NCBI GenBank assembly: GCA_001643675.2
Contig: LSRY02000002.1
Coordinates: 2,592,501-2,615,000 of the forward strand
Direction: 5' to 3'
Length of the DNA stretch: 22,500 nt
From: Monocercomonoides exilis
Taxonomy: Eukaryota > Preaxostyla > Oxymonadida > Polymastigidae
How positions within the stretch are numbered: the stretch's first letter is position 1; every line of letters begins with the position of its first letter. Below, one piece after another: positions 11,169 to 21,192 of this stretch. The notes below the pieces were generated by a model. The model worked only from the letters and a program-made list of their open reading frames with translations. It was not told the origin of the DNA and searched no databases. The position numbers and the translations under genes are program-made.

Positions 11169-11573
11169 AATTTCTCATAAAGATTGCAGCAAGCGCGAAG
11201 ATGAATAGAGTCAAAAGGTGCAGAGAAAGACTTGTGGGAGTGAAAACTCGGAAGGAAAGAAGGAAAATTTGGAGAGAAAGATAATGGGCTGATTCAAGAA
11301 TAATCCCAGCACATCTTGTCACTGAGCCTTCGCAAAAATACAGTCTATTTCCGCTGCTTGCGAAATATGTTTATGGGGTGAGTCAGATTTCGAGAAATTG
11401 GAGCAAACTCATCCACAACGTATTTCTTCGGTATGCAATGCAAAGTCTGAGTCTGCACTTCAAGATGACAGCGATGGAATGGATCATAAACCAGTTAACG
11501 TTGCGCATGCGACAAAGGATTTCTTCTTCAATGGAATCTGCAGCAGATAATTTCAGAGGAACGTAATCTAACA

Positions 11574-12679
11574 GGACATATCTTGATTCGCTATATGAAT
11601 ATTAAGTTCTTCCAATAAATGTGGCAGTCATTGCTTCTTGTATTCCACTTCATCCTGGAAACCTTCTCTAGATAATTAAAAAATAAATCTGTAGAATCTG
11701 CGTAAAAAATCGTATCAATGGTAATTCAACCAAATTAAAGGAAGGAATAACTTTTAGCAAATCATCATTCTTTCTAAAGAAATTGAAAGAATAATGACAA
11801 ACTTGCATATTTCTTGTATATCTCATTCTCTAATTTCCTTCGCAATATTCCTCATCAAATATTTATTCTCATGATTGCAATTTGTAATGATAATAAAAAT
11901 AATTTAACAAAATAACTCACAAATGTGCTTACGCTTTTTTTTTTTTTTTAAAGAAATATTTTTGCAAAGTTTTGAGCCGAGAAACTTAATTATTGGAATT
12001 TATCTTCAAAGATTTTCTGTACATCAGACTTTTCTTGATTCTTTGATCAATTTTTGCATCTCCAACATTTCACACTGCTCTTCTTGCTTTTGTTGATTGC
12101 TGTTCGTTTTCATGTTTAAAATTTTGTCAACGTATATGCCTAGTAAGTTTTGAGGATTTTTTGATTTTCAATTCGTTCATCTTTAACAAAACCACAACAT
12201 TTTTGAAACAAATGAAAGAAACATTAATTTACTAAGTATTCCAACTTGTACGATTTCGTTTGTTCTTGATTTCAGCTTCATCACCTTCAATTTGTACGAT
12301 CAATTCTTTCTCGTTAATAATTTGGTTTCTTTCTTGTTTTCCACTTATGTTCTATCAATTTCGTTTCAATATCATAAATTAATCTAATTTTGAAAAGAAG
12401 AAAAAACATTCAATATAGATTCCGAATTGAAAAATGTGAAAATGAAAATTTTCTGTTGGTTTGATCGAAAAGAAATTAAACATTTTCTCTTCTGGCCTTA
12501 CATTGACGATACCGGTATTTTTGTTGCGATTTCTTTTGCGCCTCTTTTTCTTGAGCAAAAACAAAATAGTTTGTGTTGGAATTATTTTAATTTTGCGAGA
12601 TAATCAACGATGTTTACATCAATCGATTATTTTGTTTGCTGGTTGAATTCATCCGCTTTTTATGTGACCAGAATAAATA
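11574..12679. other. Intergenic spacer, no gene seen
   Basis: AT-rich sequence between the decayed region and the 456-aa gene, with a T15 run at 11935-11949. Only short chance open frames occur. The right end must contain the promoter of the gene starting at 12680; no canonical TATA box stands out. Confidence 0.55.
12600..12630. promoter_or_regulatory. Imperfect dyad upstream of the 456-aa gene
   Basis: ATAATC (12600-12605) pairs with GATTAT (12625-12630), and inside it GATG (12609-12612) pairs with CATC (12617-12620). It is centred about 65 bases before the ATG at 12680. It could be a protein-binding site or chance; the call rests on symmetry and position only. Confidence 0.2.
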
Positions 12680-14172
12680 ATGAACACAATGAGTGAAGTT
12701 ATTCATGTTGAGGAGGTAGAAGAAGATGATAATGATGAAAGTAATGAGGAAGTTATAAAATCAGTTCTTACAGAGAATTTCACAAGTTTGCTTTTTTTCC
12801 TCTTAATAAATTTTTCAAAGCTTAAAATAATTTTGAACTTTTTGAAGAATTGTATGATGAACTTGAGCATTGCAATGACGATGCGCAAAAAGAGAAAATA
12901 CTTGAAATGAACGAGACAACGGAATATATGAATGAAAAAGAATTCAAACATATTATCACGAAAAAATTGTTCAATAACATAGATAAAATGATTGAAGAAA
13001 AGAACCTTCCAATGGAAAATGCAATTTTGTTGTTGAAAAGTGCTGGATGTTGCAAAGCGTTGAAAAACATTACAGATTTAGCATTTAATGAATCATTATT
13101 GGGAAAAAGAATTAAAAAAATGATTTTTGAAGAAAAGAAGAAAGAAGAAGAAATGAATGAAAAGTTCTTGACCGATCTTTGCGAATGTTTTGCTTTGCTG
13201 GATGAAGGATTCATTACATTCGAATTGCATTTTATTTGTGTGCCTTGCCTTTTGAAGGCTGCATCCGACAAAGAAGAAACCGAGGAAGTTCAAAAAGATG
13301 TGGAAATGGCTTTGCTAGCTTTGTGTTGTATTGAAGAAAATCAAGTATGAGCATTAATATTTCCTTTTTGATGCTTTTGAATTATTCACTCATTTTTTGA
13401 TTAGGGTATTGGTGAAGAACAATTTCTGAATGAAATCAAAGAAATTATTCGCCATCATCAGAAGCATCGCAACCTAACCCAGCTTGCTTATCAATCTGCG
13501 TGGCAGTTTATGATGGATAGATTCTTCAGAGATACGAAATTGGAAGAAGTTTTAAATGAACTGCAATTTGTGAGAGAAACAGCAAAAGAATTGGATGCGC
13601 TGATGAAATGTGTGGATTGGAAGAAAGAAAAAGGAGAGAAAAGAAGAAAAGATACGAAAGAAGAGCTTATTGTATTGAGATGGCTCCAAAAGTTTGAGTA
13701 TTTCTTCCGCATGCGTGAATTGTGGGATGAAGAATATGTTGGGCTTTTAAGCAGCTTTGTGGGGTTGTTTCGAGCTTCAAGGGATAATTACAGAGGAATT
13801 AGTAAACTATGCATTGAGTCTTTAGATTTTTCCGCATCAAACAGAGCTGTGAAAGTTGAAGACCTTTTGAAAGGAGGAACCATTGATGCAGTTTTGCAAG
13901 TGATTCTTAGACCTATATTGGATGATGAAATTACATTTGAAAGTTTGTCATTTTTTTTGTCCATTCTATGGCGATTGAAAGAAGAGAGTGAAGATGATGA
14001 ATTGAAAGAAGCAAAAAGAAAAGCTACAAAAAAGAAGATATTTGAAATAATGGAAAAGGAAGGATACGAAGATATCATAACAAGCTTTCATGAAATTTTT
14101 GATTTTCTTAACGAAAAACTTTGCTGGACTCGGTTATCATTGAGCATTTCTGAATATTTTGTTAATGCTTAA
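12680..14172 (+). CDS. Conserved hypothetical helical protein, oxymonad-type family, three exons, 456 aa
   Basis: Exons 12680-12785, 12848-13344 and 13405-14172 join in frame to 1371 nt ending in TAA. ATG 12680 is the first in frame; ATG 12689 is an alternative. The N-terminus is very acidic (about residues 10-24). The remainder is predicted all-helical and highly charged, with Lys/Glu-rich coil-like stretches (EEKKKEEEMNEK; WKKEKGEKRRKDTKEE) and no signal peptide or membrane helix. The regular helix pairs are compatible with an ARM/HEAT-like solenoid, which is inference. From memory, motifs such as NEIKEIIRHHQKHRNLTQLA, the SAWQFMMDRFF region, ELDALMKCVDWK, the SKLCIESL...NRAVKVEDLLKGG region and the C-terminal ISEYFVN match a large, oxymonad-specific family of hypothetical proteins (Monocercomonoides). 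Those also end at about this point, which supports TAA as a true stop. The biochemical role is unknown. Confidence 0.85.
12786..12847 (+). other. Intron 1 of the 456-aa gene (62 nt)
   Basis: Donor GTTTGC, acceptor TTGAAG, phase 1, joining ENFT-K-LYDELEHC. T-rich. A nearer AG at 12820 would lead straight into a stop codon, so 12847 is preferred. Confidence 0.75.
13345..13404 (+). other. Intron 2 of the 456-aa gene (60 nt)
   Basis: Donor GTATGA, acceptor GATTAG, phase 0, joining CCIEENQ to GIGEEQFLNEIKEI. It contains an in-frame stop directly after the donor. Confidence 0.85.
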
Positions 14173-16600
14173 GGAAATGATATGTATTAATTTTGTAACT
14201 CGAAAATGTTTCCTTTTCTTTTCGTCAATCAATGAATTAACAAAACTTTGTATATGTTTTGTTTTGAAAGCAAAAATACTTTTCATTTATTATCTGTTAT
14301 TTATCAGATTGTTCTGTTACTGCTTGAGGAAATGTGTTGTTATTTATTCTGTAAATCAAATTTTTTGTTTATTATTTCTTTCAACAACATATCACAATTC
14401 AACATCCCTCAAGTGAGTACTATATCTTTATTTTTATCATTTCACAAAATCGAAAACGAATATTCATTTGAATCTTTATCAAACAATATTTTTTCCTTTT
14501 AACGATTTCTTTAATTTTGTTTCACGCTTTGTGGTTTCATTAAGAAATCAATATTCATTTGCTCGTTTACAAATTTGAATGTTTCTCCACCAGTTTTTTG
14601 TGTATTTTTACTATTTTCTGCTTCTTTTCTTGCTATTCCAAATTACATTTGATTTTCAGAGAACTTAAGAAGAGAAATCTAAGATAAGGGATTAATTACG
14701 TAGAGGAGGATGAAAAGAATAAAATTTTATTTGTATTTTGTTTTGACTTAAAATAAGTGAAAAGAAGAAAACTTGCTGTGAAAAAATTTAAATTTACTTT
14801 TAATTATCAAAAGATACAACGTTAGAAAAATATCACATAAGAAAGATTTTCCTTTCGTTCTTTTCATCTCTGATTCGTCTTTGACAAATAAATTATGCGA
14901 TGTTTGTGATTCTCTTTGTTCTTCATTTTTTCCGTCAAACTGGAACAGGCCTTTGCATCAGATGTATCTTCTGTTTGACTACTTGTGCATCTTTAAGAAA
15001 GTTCAATTACGCTTCCAGCAATTTCAGATATGCCTCTATCAATTCTTCCTTTTATCACAAAATTTCTTCATAAACTTCAAGTTGTTAATTTATGAATATC
15101 ATCTTTTTCGTCCTTTCTCATTTCTCTTCGCTTAACTTTCTTTCTTTGATGTTGCACTTCTGTCGAAGGTTTAAATATGTCCGGATCGATAACTAAAGAA
15201 TATTCATTCCCAATTGTTAATAAATGAATGCTGTGAATATAATTTCAGATGAGTGTGAATGAATGAAAAGGCAAGCAAACAATTGTGCAGACAAATATTG
15301 TTGAAGAATCATTTGAAATTACGATAGCATGCAATTAAAGATCTATGTGAGTGGCTTTCTCCAATTACATATGATTCAAAAATATCATTCTCTGTGTGGA
15401 CGAATAAGGATTATTTGTAGAATTTTCTACAAAAATGACTGGATCATATAAAGTCGCATAAAATGAAGGATATTTGTTCGCGCTGAAGCATCGATTGCAT
15501 GTATCTCGATATTACAGTAAAGCGTTTGAAAATTGAAAAGAATTAGCTTCAAAGTAATTTTTAGAGTTGATCCAAAAAAATTCATAAGCTGATACAAATA
15601 GTTGAAATTATTTTCCGTTTTTTATTGCAAACAAAGTGCAATTAAGTTGTCCTGAGCAATAGAATTCATGAATTTTTCTGTTAAATCTGGTCTAAAGCAG
15701 CCTGCGTATCATTATATGTCTAAATTTATAAAAATTGAATATTTTTCAAAATAGGTTAAAAACGACCTCCAAAAAATCATGAAAAAATGAGTAAACATTA
15801 TGTATTCAAGGTGTACATTTTCGTCGTTCTACTGTGAAATTTTTGCATCACGCGAACACTCCTGATTAAAAGAATTCTCACGCTGTTGAAGCAAAAGTTC
15901 ATGGATTTTCGTTGTTGATCAATTATGAAACATGACCCAGATATTCCAGATTGAAATTTGAGGAAAACAAAAAGTGACTATTTTTCAAACAAAAGGAGCA
16001 GATAATGAATGTTAAGGAAAAATCATAAATAAATGAACTCAAACCTTCTGCGCGCAATGAAATAGCAACTTAAATGCAGAATGCTACTCAAACATTCAAC
16101 TATTTAGCAATACGATAGAATATCATTGACAGAGCAGTTGTTTTCTCTCAAATAAGAAACTCATTATGGAACATGATCAATTTTCAACAGATGGAATTGC
16201 ACAATAAAAACACTTTATTTTCTTGAATAATAAACTTCATAAAATATAGAAGATGACCATATGTTTCTTTTTCCCAATTCATTACATGTTGAAGAGAAAA
16301 ATCTCAATTTAAAAATCACTTCGTTTTTTGACCATTTTGATACTAGAACTTAATGGGAAAAATAAATCGACTTTGAAAAAATGCTGACCAAGAACAGCCG
16401 AAGGGATTACGATGAAAGTTGGTATGTGATGAAGTAAAAATCCAATTTGAAGAATGATGCAAAAATCAATATCGGATATCTACTGAGAGTCGAGATCTGA
16501 AAATGCACTTTTTGGACTTTTAGGAACTGTTCGATGCATATCTCTACAGCCAGGGGAGAGAATGGAGCCTGGTATGCAATTTTCTTCAAGCCCAGCCATG
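14173..16600. other. AT-rich spacer between the 456-aa gene and the rDNA
   Basis: No intact gene is seen. A few coding-like stretches occur (for example on the minus strand at about 15100-15225), but every long frame is interrupted at about the rate expected by chance. The last 110 bases or so (16490-16600) are less AT-rich and directly precede the SSU 5'-end array, so they are the natural place for the RNA polymerase I promoter or a 5' external transcribed spacer. No known motif identifies a start site. Confidence 0.5.
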
Positions 16601-17224
16601 ACTGGTTTGGATATCCTGGTCAGGAGAAAATCCAAATCTAGTGAGTCAAATCGATGTCTTAAAGATTTATAGACAATGACTGGTTTGGATATCCTGGTCA
16701 GGAGAAAATCCAAATCTAGTGAGTCAAATCGATGTCTTAAAGATTTATAGACAATGACTGGTTTGGATATCCTGGTCAGGAGAAAATCCAAATCTAGTGA
16801 GTCAAATCGATGTCTTAAAGATTTATAGACAATGACTGGTTTGGATATCCTGGTCAGGAGAAAATCCAAATCTAGTGAGTCAAATCGATGTCTTAAAGAT
16901 TTATAGACAATGACTGGTTTGGATATCCTGGTCAGGAGAAAATCCAAATCTAGTGAGTCAAATCGATGTCTTAAAGATTTATAGACAATGACTGGTTTGG
17001 ATATCCTGGTCAGGAGAAAATCCAAATCTAGTGAGTCAAATCGATGTCTTAAAGATTTATAGACAATGACTGGTTTGGATATCCTGGTCAGGAGAAAATC
17101 CAAATCTAGTGAGTCAAATCGATGTCTTAAAGATTTATAGACAATGACTGGTTTGGATATCCTGGTCAGGAGAAAATCCAAATCTAGTGAGTCAAATCGA
17201 TGTCTTAAAGATTTATAGACAATG
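16601..17224 (+). repeat. Eight tandem copies of a 78-bp unit derived from the SSU rRNA 5' end
   Basis: Copies start at 16601, 16679, 16757, 16835, 16913, 16991, 17069 and 17147, and I see no differences between them. Each begins ACTGGTTTGGATATCCTGG, which aligns to the universal SSU 5' motif (CTGGTTGATCCTGCCAG) with a few small insertions. Each ends TGTCTTAAAGATTTATAGAC AATG, matching the next conserved block (TGTCTCAAAGATTAAGCCATG). The eighth copy continues directly into CATGTGTCAGTATAAAT and the rest of the SSU gene. Inside a unit TTTGGAT (bases 6-12) can pair with ATCCAAA (30-36), and TGTCT (55-59) with AGACA (71-75). Because 78 is a multiple of three, the antisense strand shows a spurious 26-residue periodic reading frame. 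Confidence 0.95.
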
Positions 17225-18757
17225 CATGTGTCAGTATAAATAACTTGTATTTATGAAACTGCGAATGGCTCATTACAACAGTTATAATTTATTTGACAAT
17301 GACAATGTTATATTTTGAATAAAAATATAATTTACTACATGGATAGCCGTAGTAATTCTAGAGCTAATACATGCGAGAATTCATTTTTCTTTTTGTTTTT
17401 CGGAATGGAAAGAAGGGTGGGTTTGAAAAAGATCCGACTAAGGGTATTTCAGCAATGAGACACCCTTTGGGGAAGGATTGTATTTATTAGATCGAAAACC
17501 ATTAGGAATAGTTTAAATGTTTGATTCTATATGGATCAAAAACTTATTTCGGCATATGTTTGAAGTCTCGCAAGAGATGGATGGTGTATGTCCATTGTGA
17601 AAGATAATGGTGATTCATGATAAATGTCGAATTGCCAGGGTGGGTTAAGAGCCCATCGTCTTGGCAATGTGTCATTGAAATTTCTGACCTATCAACTGAT
17701 GATGGTAGGATAGAGGCCTACCATGGTATTGACGGGTAACGGAGAATTAGGGTTCGATTCCGGAGAGGGAGCCTGAGAGATGGCTACCACTTCCAAGGAA
17801 GGCAGCAGGCGCGCAAATTACCCAATCCCAATCAATGACGTATATGGGGAGGTAGTGACAAAAAATAACAAAGCGGGGTATCTAATGGTATTCTGCTATT
17901 GGAATGGTTTCAATGTAAATGCTTGAAAGAGAAACAATTAGAGGGCAAGTCTGGTGCCAGCAGCCGCGGTAATTCCAGCTCTAATAGTGTATACTAAAAT
18001 TGCTGCAGTTAAAAAGCTCGTAGTTGGATTTTGGAGTTTTTAATTGTTCGAGGGGGCGAGATGTTTCTCTATACTTAGTCCTGCTTCATTTTTCTTATTA
18101 AATTAGCTTTCGGGTTGATTTAATTTGGAAGTGAAGTGATTGGAGGGTATTAATGAGGGGATATTTGAAAATCATGGTATTGTTTTTAATCTTGCATCAA
18201 GATTTATTTCTTGGTGTTTGATTGATTCAATATCTTTCATTTATCTTATGCTTGCCTTGAATTTGAATAACCTCGAATCCCTTTTTGGAGAAGTTTCGGC
18301 TTTTTCAAAAAAGGGGTAAATGTTTTCGAAATTATTAATATATCACTTAAATGTTGATTTATATTAATCGTTTCTCTTTGTCAAAGAAGAGGAAAATTTC
18401 GGAGAGTTTACTTTGAAGAAAATGGAGTGTTCAAAGCAGGCGTTTTTTTTGTAATGAAAGAAATTCGCTACTGAACACATTAGCATGGAATAATAAAATA
18501 AGACACCTGATGTGTTTTAAATTTGATAATGAAAAAATATAAGGAAACTTATTTATTTTTTTATTATCAAACACATTCGAGTCTTAAACAAAATGAAAGA
18601 GGGATTTATTTCTCTTTTGTTTTGTTTATCGATTTGAGTTTTATTGGTTTTTGAAACAGGTGTAATGATTAAGAGGGACAGTTGGGGGTATCTGTATTGC
18701 ATAGTCAGAGGTGGAATTCTTGGATTTATGCAAGACAAACAAGTGCGAAAGCATTTA

Positions 18758-18791
<34 letters not shown>

Positions 18792-19973
18792 AGGGGATCG
18801 AAGGCGATCAGAAACCGCTCTAGTCTTAACTATAAACGATGCCAACTAGGGATTGGAGGGAATTTATTTTTTTAATTCGCTTTTCCAATTTCTATCTTTC
18901 GGGATAGGTGGAATTTATCACTAGAAATTGTGAAGTGAGTTTGCTTTTAAAATTATAACAAAAAAATGAAAGAGGTAACTTCGGTTATTTGTCTTTGTTT
19001 TTTTGTTTTTAAGCCCCATCAGCACCTTTAGAGAAATCGATTAAGTCTCTGGGTTCTGGGGGGAGTATGGTCGCAAGTCTGAAACTTAAAGAAATTGACG
19101 GAAGGGCACCACCAGGTGTGGAGCCTGCGGCTTAATTTGACTCAACACGGGGAAACTTACCAGGTCCAGACACGGGAAGGATTGACAGATTGATAGTTCT
19201 TTCTTGATTCCGTGGGTGGTGGTGCATGGTCGTTCTTAGTTGGTGGAGTGATTTGTCTGGTTAATTCCGATAACGAACGAGACCTCAACCTGCTAAATAG
19301 GGTGATAATTTTGAAAAGTGTCTGTAAGGTGGCTTTCCGATTTTTTTCTCAGGGATTCTCTCTCGGGAGGATTGTTGAGAAAGTCGGGAAGTTGTCTGAG
19401 ATCTTTTAATGGTTAATATTGAAATATATATTTTGAGATAGCTCATTAAGCTTTCAGGATGGATTTGTTTTGAGCAGTTTCGGCTGTTTGGAAGAAGTTT
19501 GTTTTGGAAGTGAGTTATTGAAATTATCATTAAAATATTTCGATATGGATTGTAATTCTCTTTTAGTTAATTAATTTCATCATGGCTCTTCACGGGGTTG
19601 TGGTGGAAGGCTAATGGGGCTCTGGATCTATATTCGAACCTACTTAGAGGGACTACCATGGTTGCACATGGGGGAAGCATGAGGCAATAACAGGTCTGTG
19701 ATGCCCTTAGATGTTCTGGGCCGCACGCGCGCTACACTGATAAAGTCAACAAGTTGTTTTTGGGTGTGTTAAGTCAAAAAATAGTGTTTTTGTTTTCAGG
19801 GCTTCTTAATCGGGGCTTTGAAAAGGGGATGCTATTTTTTAACACATGCAATTCCCTTATCCGAAAGGATTGGGTAATCTTTTGAAACTTTATCGTGATG
19901 GGGATTGATCTTTGTAATTTTGGATCATGAACGAGGAATACCTAGTAAGTGCAATTCATCAGATTGCGCTGAT

Positions 19974-20023
<50 letters not shown>

Positions 20024-20105
20024 ATCAGATGAAATGTCTGGATTGTTGGATCTTGTGAGGGTTTCGATTCTCTAGGATTTAATTAGAAGGACAGTAAATC
20101 TTATT

Positions 20106-20166
<61 letters not shown>
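17147..20166 (+). rRNA. Small-subunit (18S-type) rRNA, about 3.0 kb, with large expansions
   Basis: RNA of the small ribosomal subunit. The 5' end is placed at the start of the last 78-bp unit by similarity to the universal 5' motif; the exact mature end is not certain. Conserved blocks appear in order: GCGAATGGCTCATTA (near 17262), GCCAGCAGCCGCGGTAATTC (17956), AAAAAGCTCGTAGTTGGA (about 18011), GGTGGAATTCTTGGATTTAT (18711), GAAATTGACGGAAGGGCACC (about 19092), GGGCCGCACGCGCGCTACAC (about 19718), GTACACACCGCCCGTCGCTC (19990) and the 3' end GGAAGGATCATTA. The usual length is about 1.8 kb. The excess sits mainly in V4 (about 18030-18659), the V5 region (about 18858-19010) and V7 (about 19302-19640). 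The decoding region and the 3' helix look intact, so this reads as a functional gene. It is the first gene of the rDNA transcription unit and is followed by ITS1 and 5.8S. Confidence 0.95.
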
Positions 20167-20169
<3 letters not shown>

Positions 20170-20279
20170 TTTTTATTTCAAAAAAACAATATAAAATTTA
20201 ATATAAAAATATTGAGGATAATATGAATATGAACGATATTATTATAAATAAAAGTTTTTTTAATTAAAGAAAAATTAAA
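20167..20279 (+). other. Internal transcribed spacer 1 (ITS1)
   Basis: A short spacer of about 113 nt, almost entirely A/T, between the SSU 3' end (GGATCATTA) and the 5.8S start. Confidence 0.85.
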
Positions 20280-20440
20280 AAACTTTTGGCAGTGGATATC
20301 TTGGCTCTTGTATCGATGAAGAACGCAGCAAAGCGCGATAGCTAATGCGAATCGCAGAAATCTACGAGTCATCAAAATTTTGAACGCATATTGCGGTTTC
20401 TCAGTTATTTCTATAATTGAGGGACCATGCTTGTTTCAGA
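20280..20440 (+). rRNA. 5.8S rRNA
   Basis: About 160 nt. Conserved blocks are AACTTTTGGCAGTGGATATC, TTGGCTCTTGTATCGATGAA, GAACGCAGCAAAGCGCGATA and TTGAACGCATATTGCGG. It pairs with the LSU 5' region in the large subunit. The ends are set by similarity and may be off by a few bases. Confidence 0.93.
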
Positions 20441-20652
20441 ATTGGTTATAAATTTATTATAAATCTATTTAACTATGGATTTGAAATGATGTTATTTGAG
20501 ATTAAAATGATCTTTTCAAAGATTATTATAATCTTTAATTATTATTAATAATAATAATTTCTTTTTCAAAAAGAAATTTTAATATTAAAATAATATTGAA
20601 AATATATGTTTAATATTAAAAAACATTGAGAAAGAAAAGGTTTTATATAATA
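20441..20652 (+). other. Internal transcribed spacer 2 (ITS2)
   Basis: About 210 nt, very AT-rich, with obvious local inverted repeats (for example the AATAATTATTATT-type segments near 20540 and the AAAAAGAAATTTTAATATT region). It lies between 5.8S and LSU. Confidence 0.8.
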
Positions 20653-21158
20653 TCAATCTGAAATATCAAGCAAGATTACCCGCTGAACTGAAGCATCTTA
20701 ATAAGCGGAGGAAAAGAAACTAACGAGGATTCCTTTAGTACCTGCGAGGGAAGAAGGAAAAGCCCAAAGTTAAAATCTTATTATGAGTTAGTTGAGAAGA
20801 AAGGCAACTTTTGACTTGGCTGACAATTGATAGAAAATAATAAGAGTTGTACTTTAAAGATGTAATTTCTCTTGGGGGTCAAACTCTGAGAGATTAATGT
20901 CAGTGACGGGAATATGATTTAGAGATCAAAATTTCTATTTTTGTTTTTGGAAAGGAATGCCGGAGAGGGTAATAGCCCCGTTTATATAGTAAAAAGTAGA
21001 TCTCGATTCCTACTGAAGGAAGATGTGGCAGGGTCAAACTTGTCATGGCTTTTTTTGGTTTAAATGTCACGGTTGGACATTACAATCATAGAGTCGGGTT
21101 GTTTGAGATTGCAACCCTAATTGGGTGGTAAGCTTCATCCAAGGCTAAATATTGACAA

Positions 21159-21192
<34 letters not shown>

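Larger units (their letters stand above)
8627..11573 (+). pseudogene. Probable decayed protein gene, fragments in shifting frames
   Basis: The + strand here is richer in G, A and C than the flanking spacers and contains successive coding-like stretches, charged and Ser/Asp/Glu-rich, that stop or change frame. Examples: 8627-8779 (ends ...GSNVDENS, then stop); immediately overlapping +1 frame (KTLDETGFEDESNTFPCVYRF); 9260-9535 with an in-frame TAA at 9332-9334; 9688-9963 (91 codons, no internal stop); 10815-11165 with one internal TAG at 10899-10901; and 11391-11552 in a different frame from the methionine-led one. A T-rich block at 9164-9260 bounded by GT and CGCAG resembles an intron, but its length does not join the best frames. 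Several frame changes occur with no gap, so introns alone cannot explain them. No family is recognised. It could be an old pseudogene, a gene carrying assembly indels, or simply spacer with chance open frames. Confidence 0.35.

Noticed and set aside
12703-14078. Minus-strand open frames rich in Ser and Phe
   Set aside because: Antisense shadows of the Glu/Lys-rich exons of the 456-aa gene.
14850-15225. Minus-strand coding-like stretch (contains EYSLVIDPDIFKPSTEVQ)
   Set aside because: About 50 codons open, followed by repeated stops and frame changes, and overlapping an equally suggestive + strand reading. Not enough to call a gene or pseudogene.
15177-15720. A + strand frame that reads like a transposase if TAA is taken as Gln and TGA as Trp
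   Set aside because: The number of in-frame stops is about what random DNA of this AT content gives, and filling stops with chosen residues makes almost any frame look protein-like. The intact genes here use TAA as a real stop, so recoding is not supported.
16480-17181. A 233-residue minus-strand open frame made of a repeated 26-residue block
   Set aside because: It is the antisense translation of the 78-bp SSU 5'-end array. The period is a multiple of three, so a stop-free unit stays open automatically. No start context, domain or homology supports a protein.
16601-17224. CRISPR-like array
   Set aside because: The copies are directly adjacent and identical with no spacers, in a eukaryotic rDNA locus.
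17745-17770. GGTTCGATTCC, resembling a tRNA B box
   Set aside because: It is the standard conserved block of the SSU rRNA. No acceptor stem or A box surrounds it, and no tRNA gene was found elsewhere in the window.
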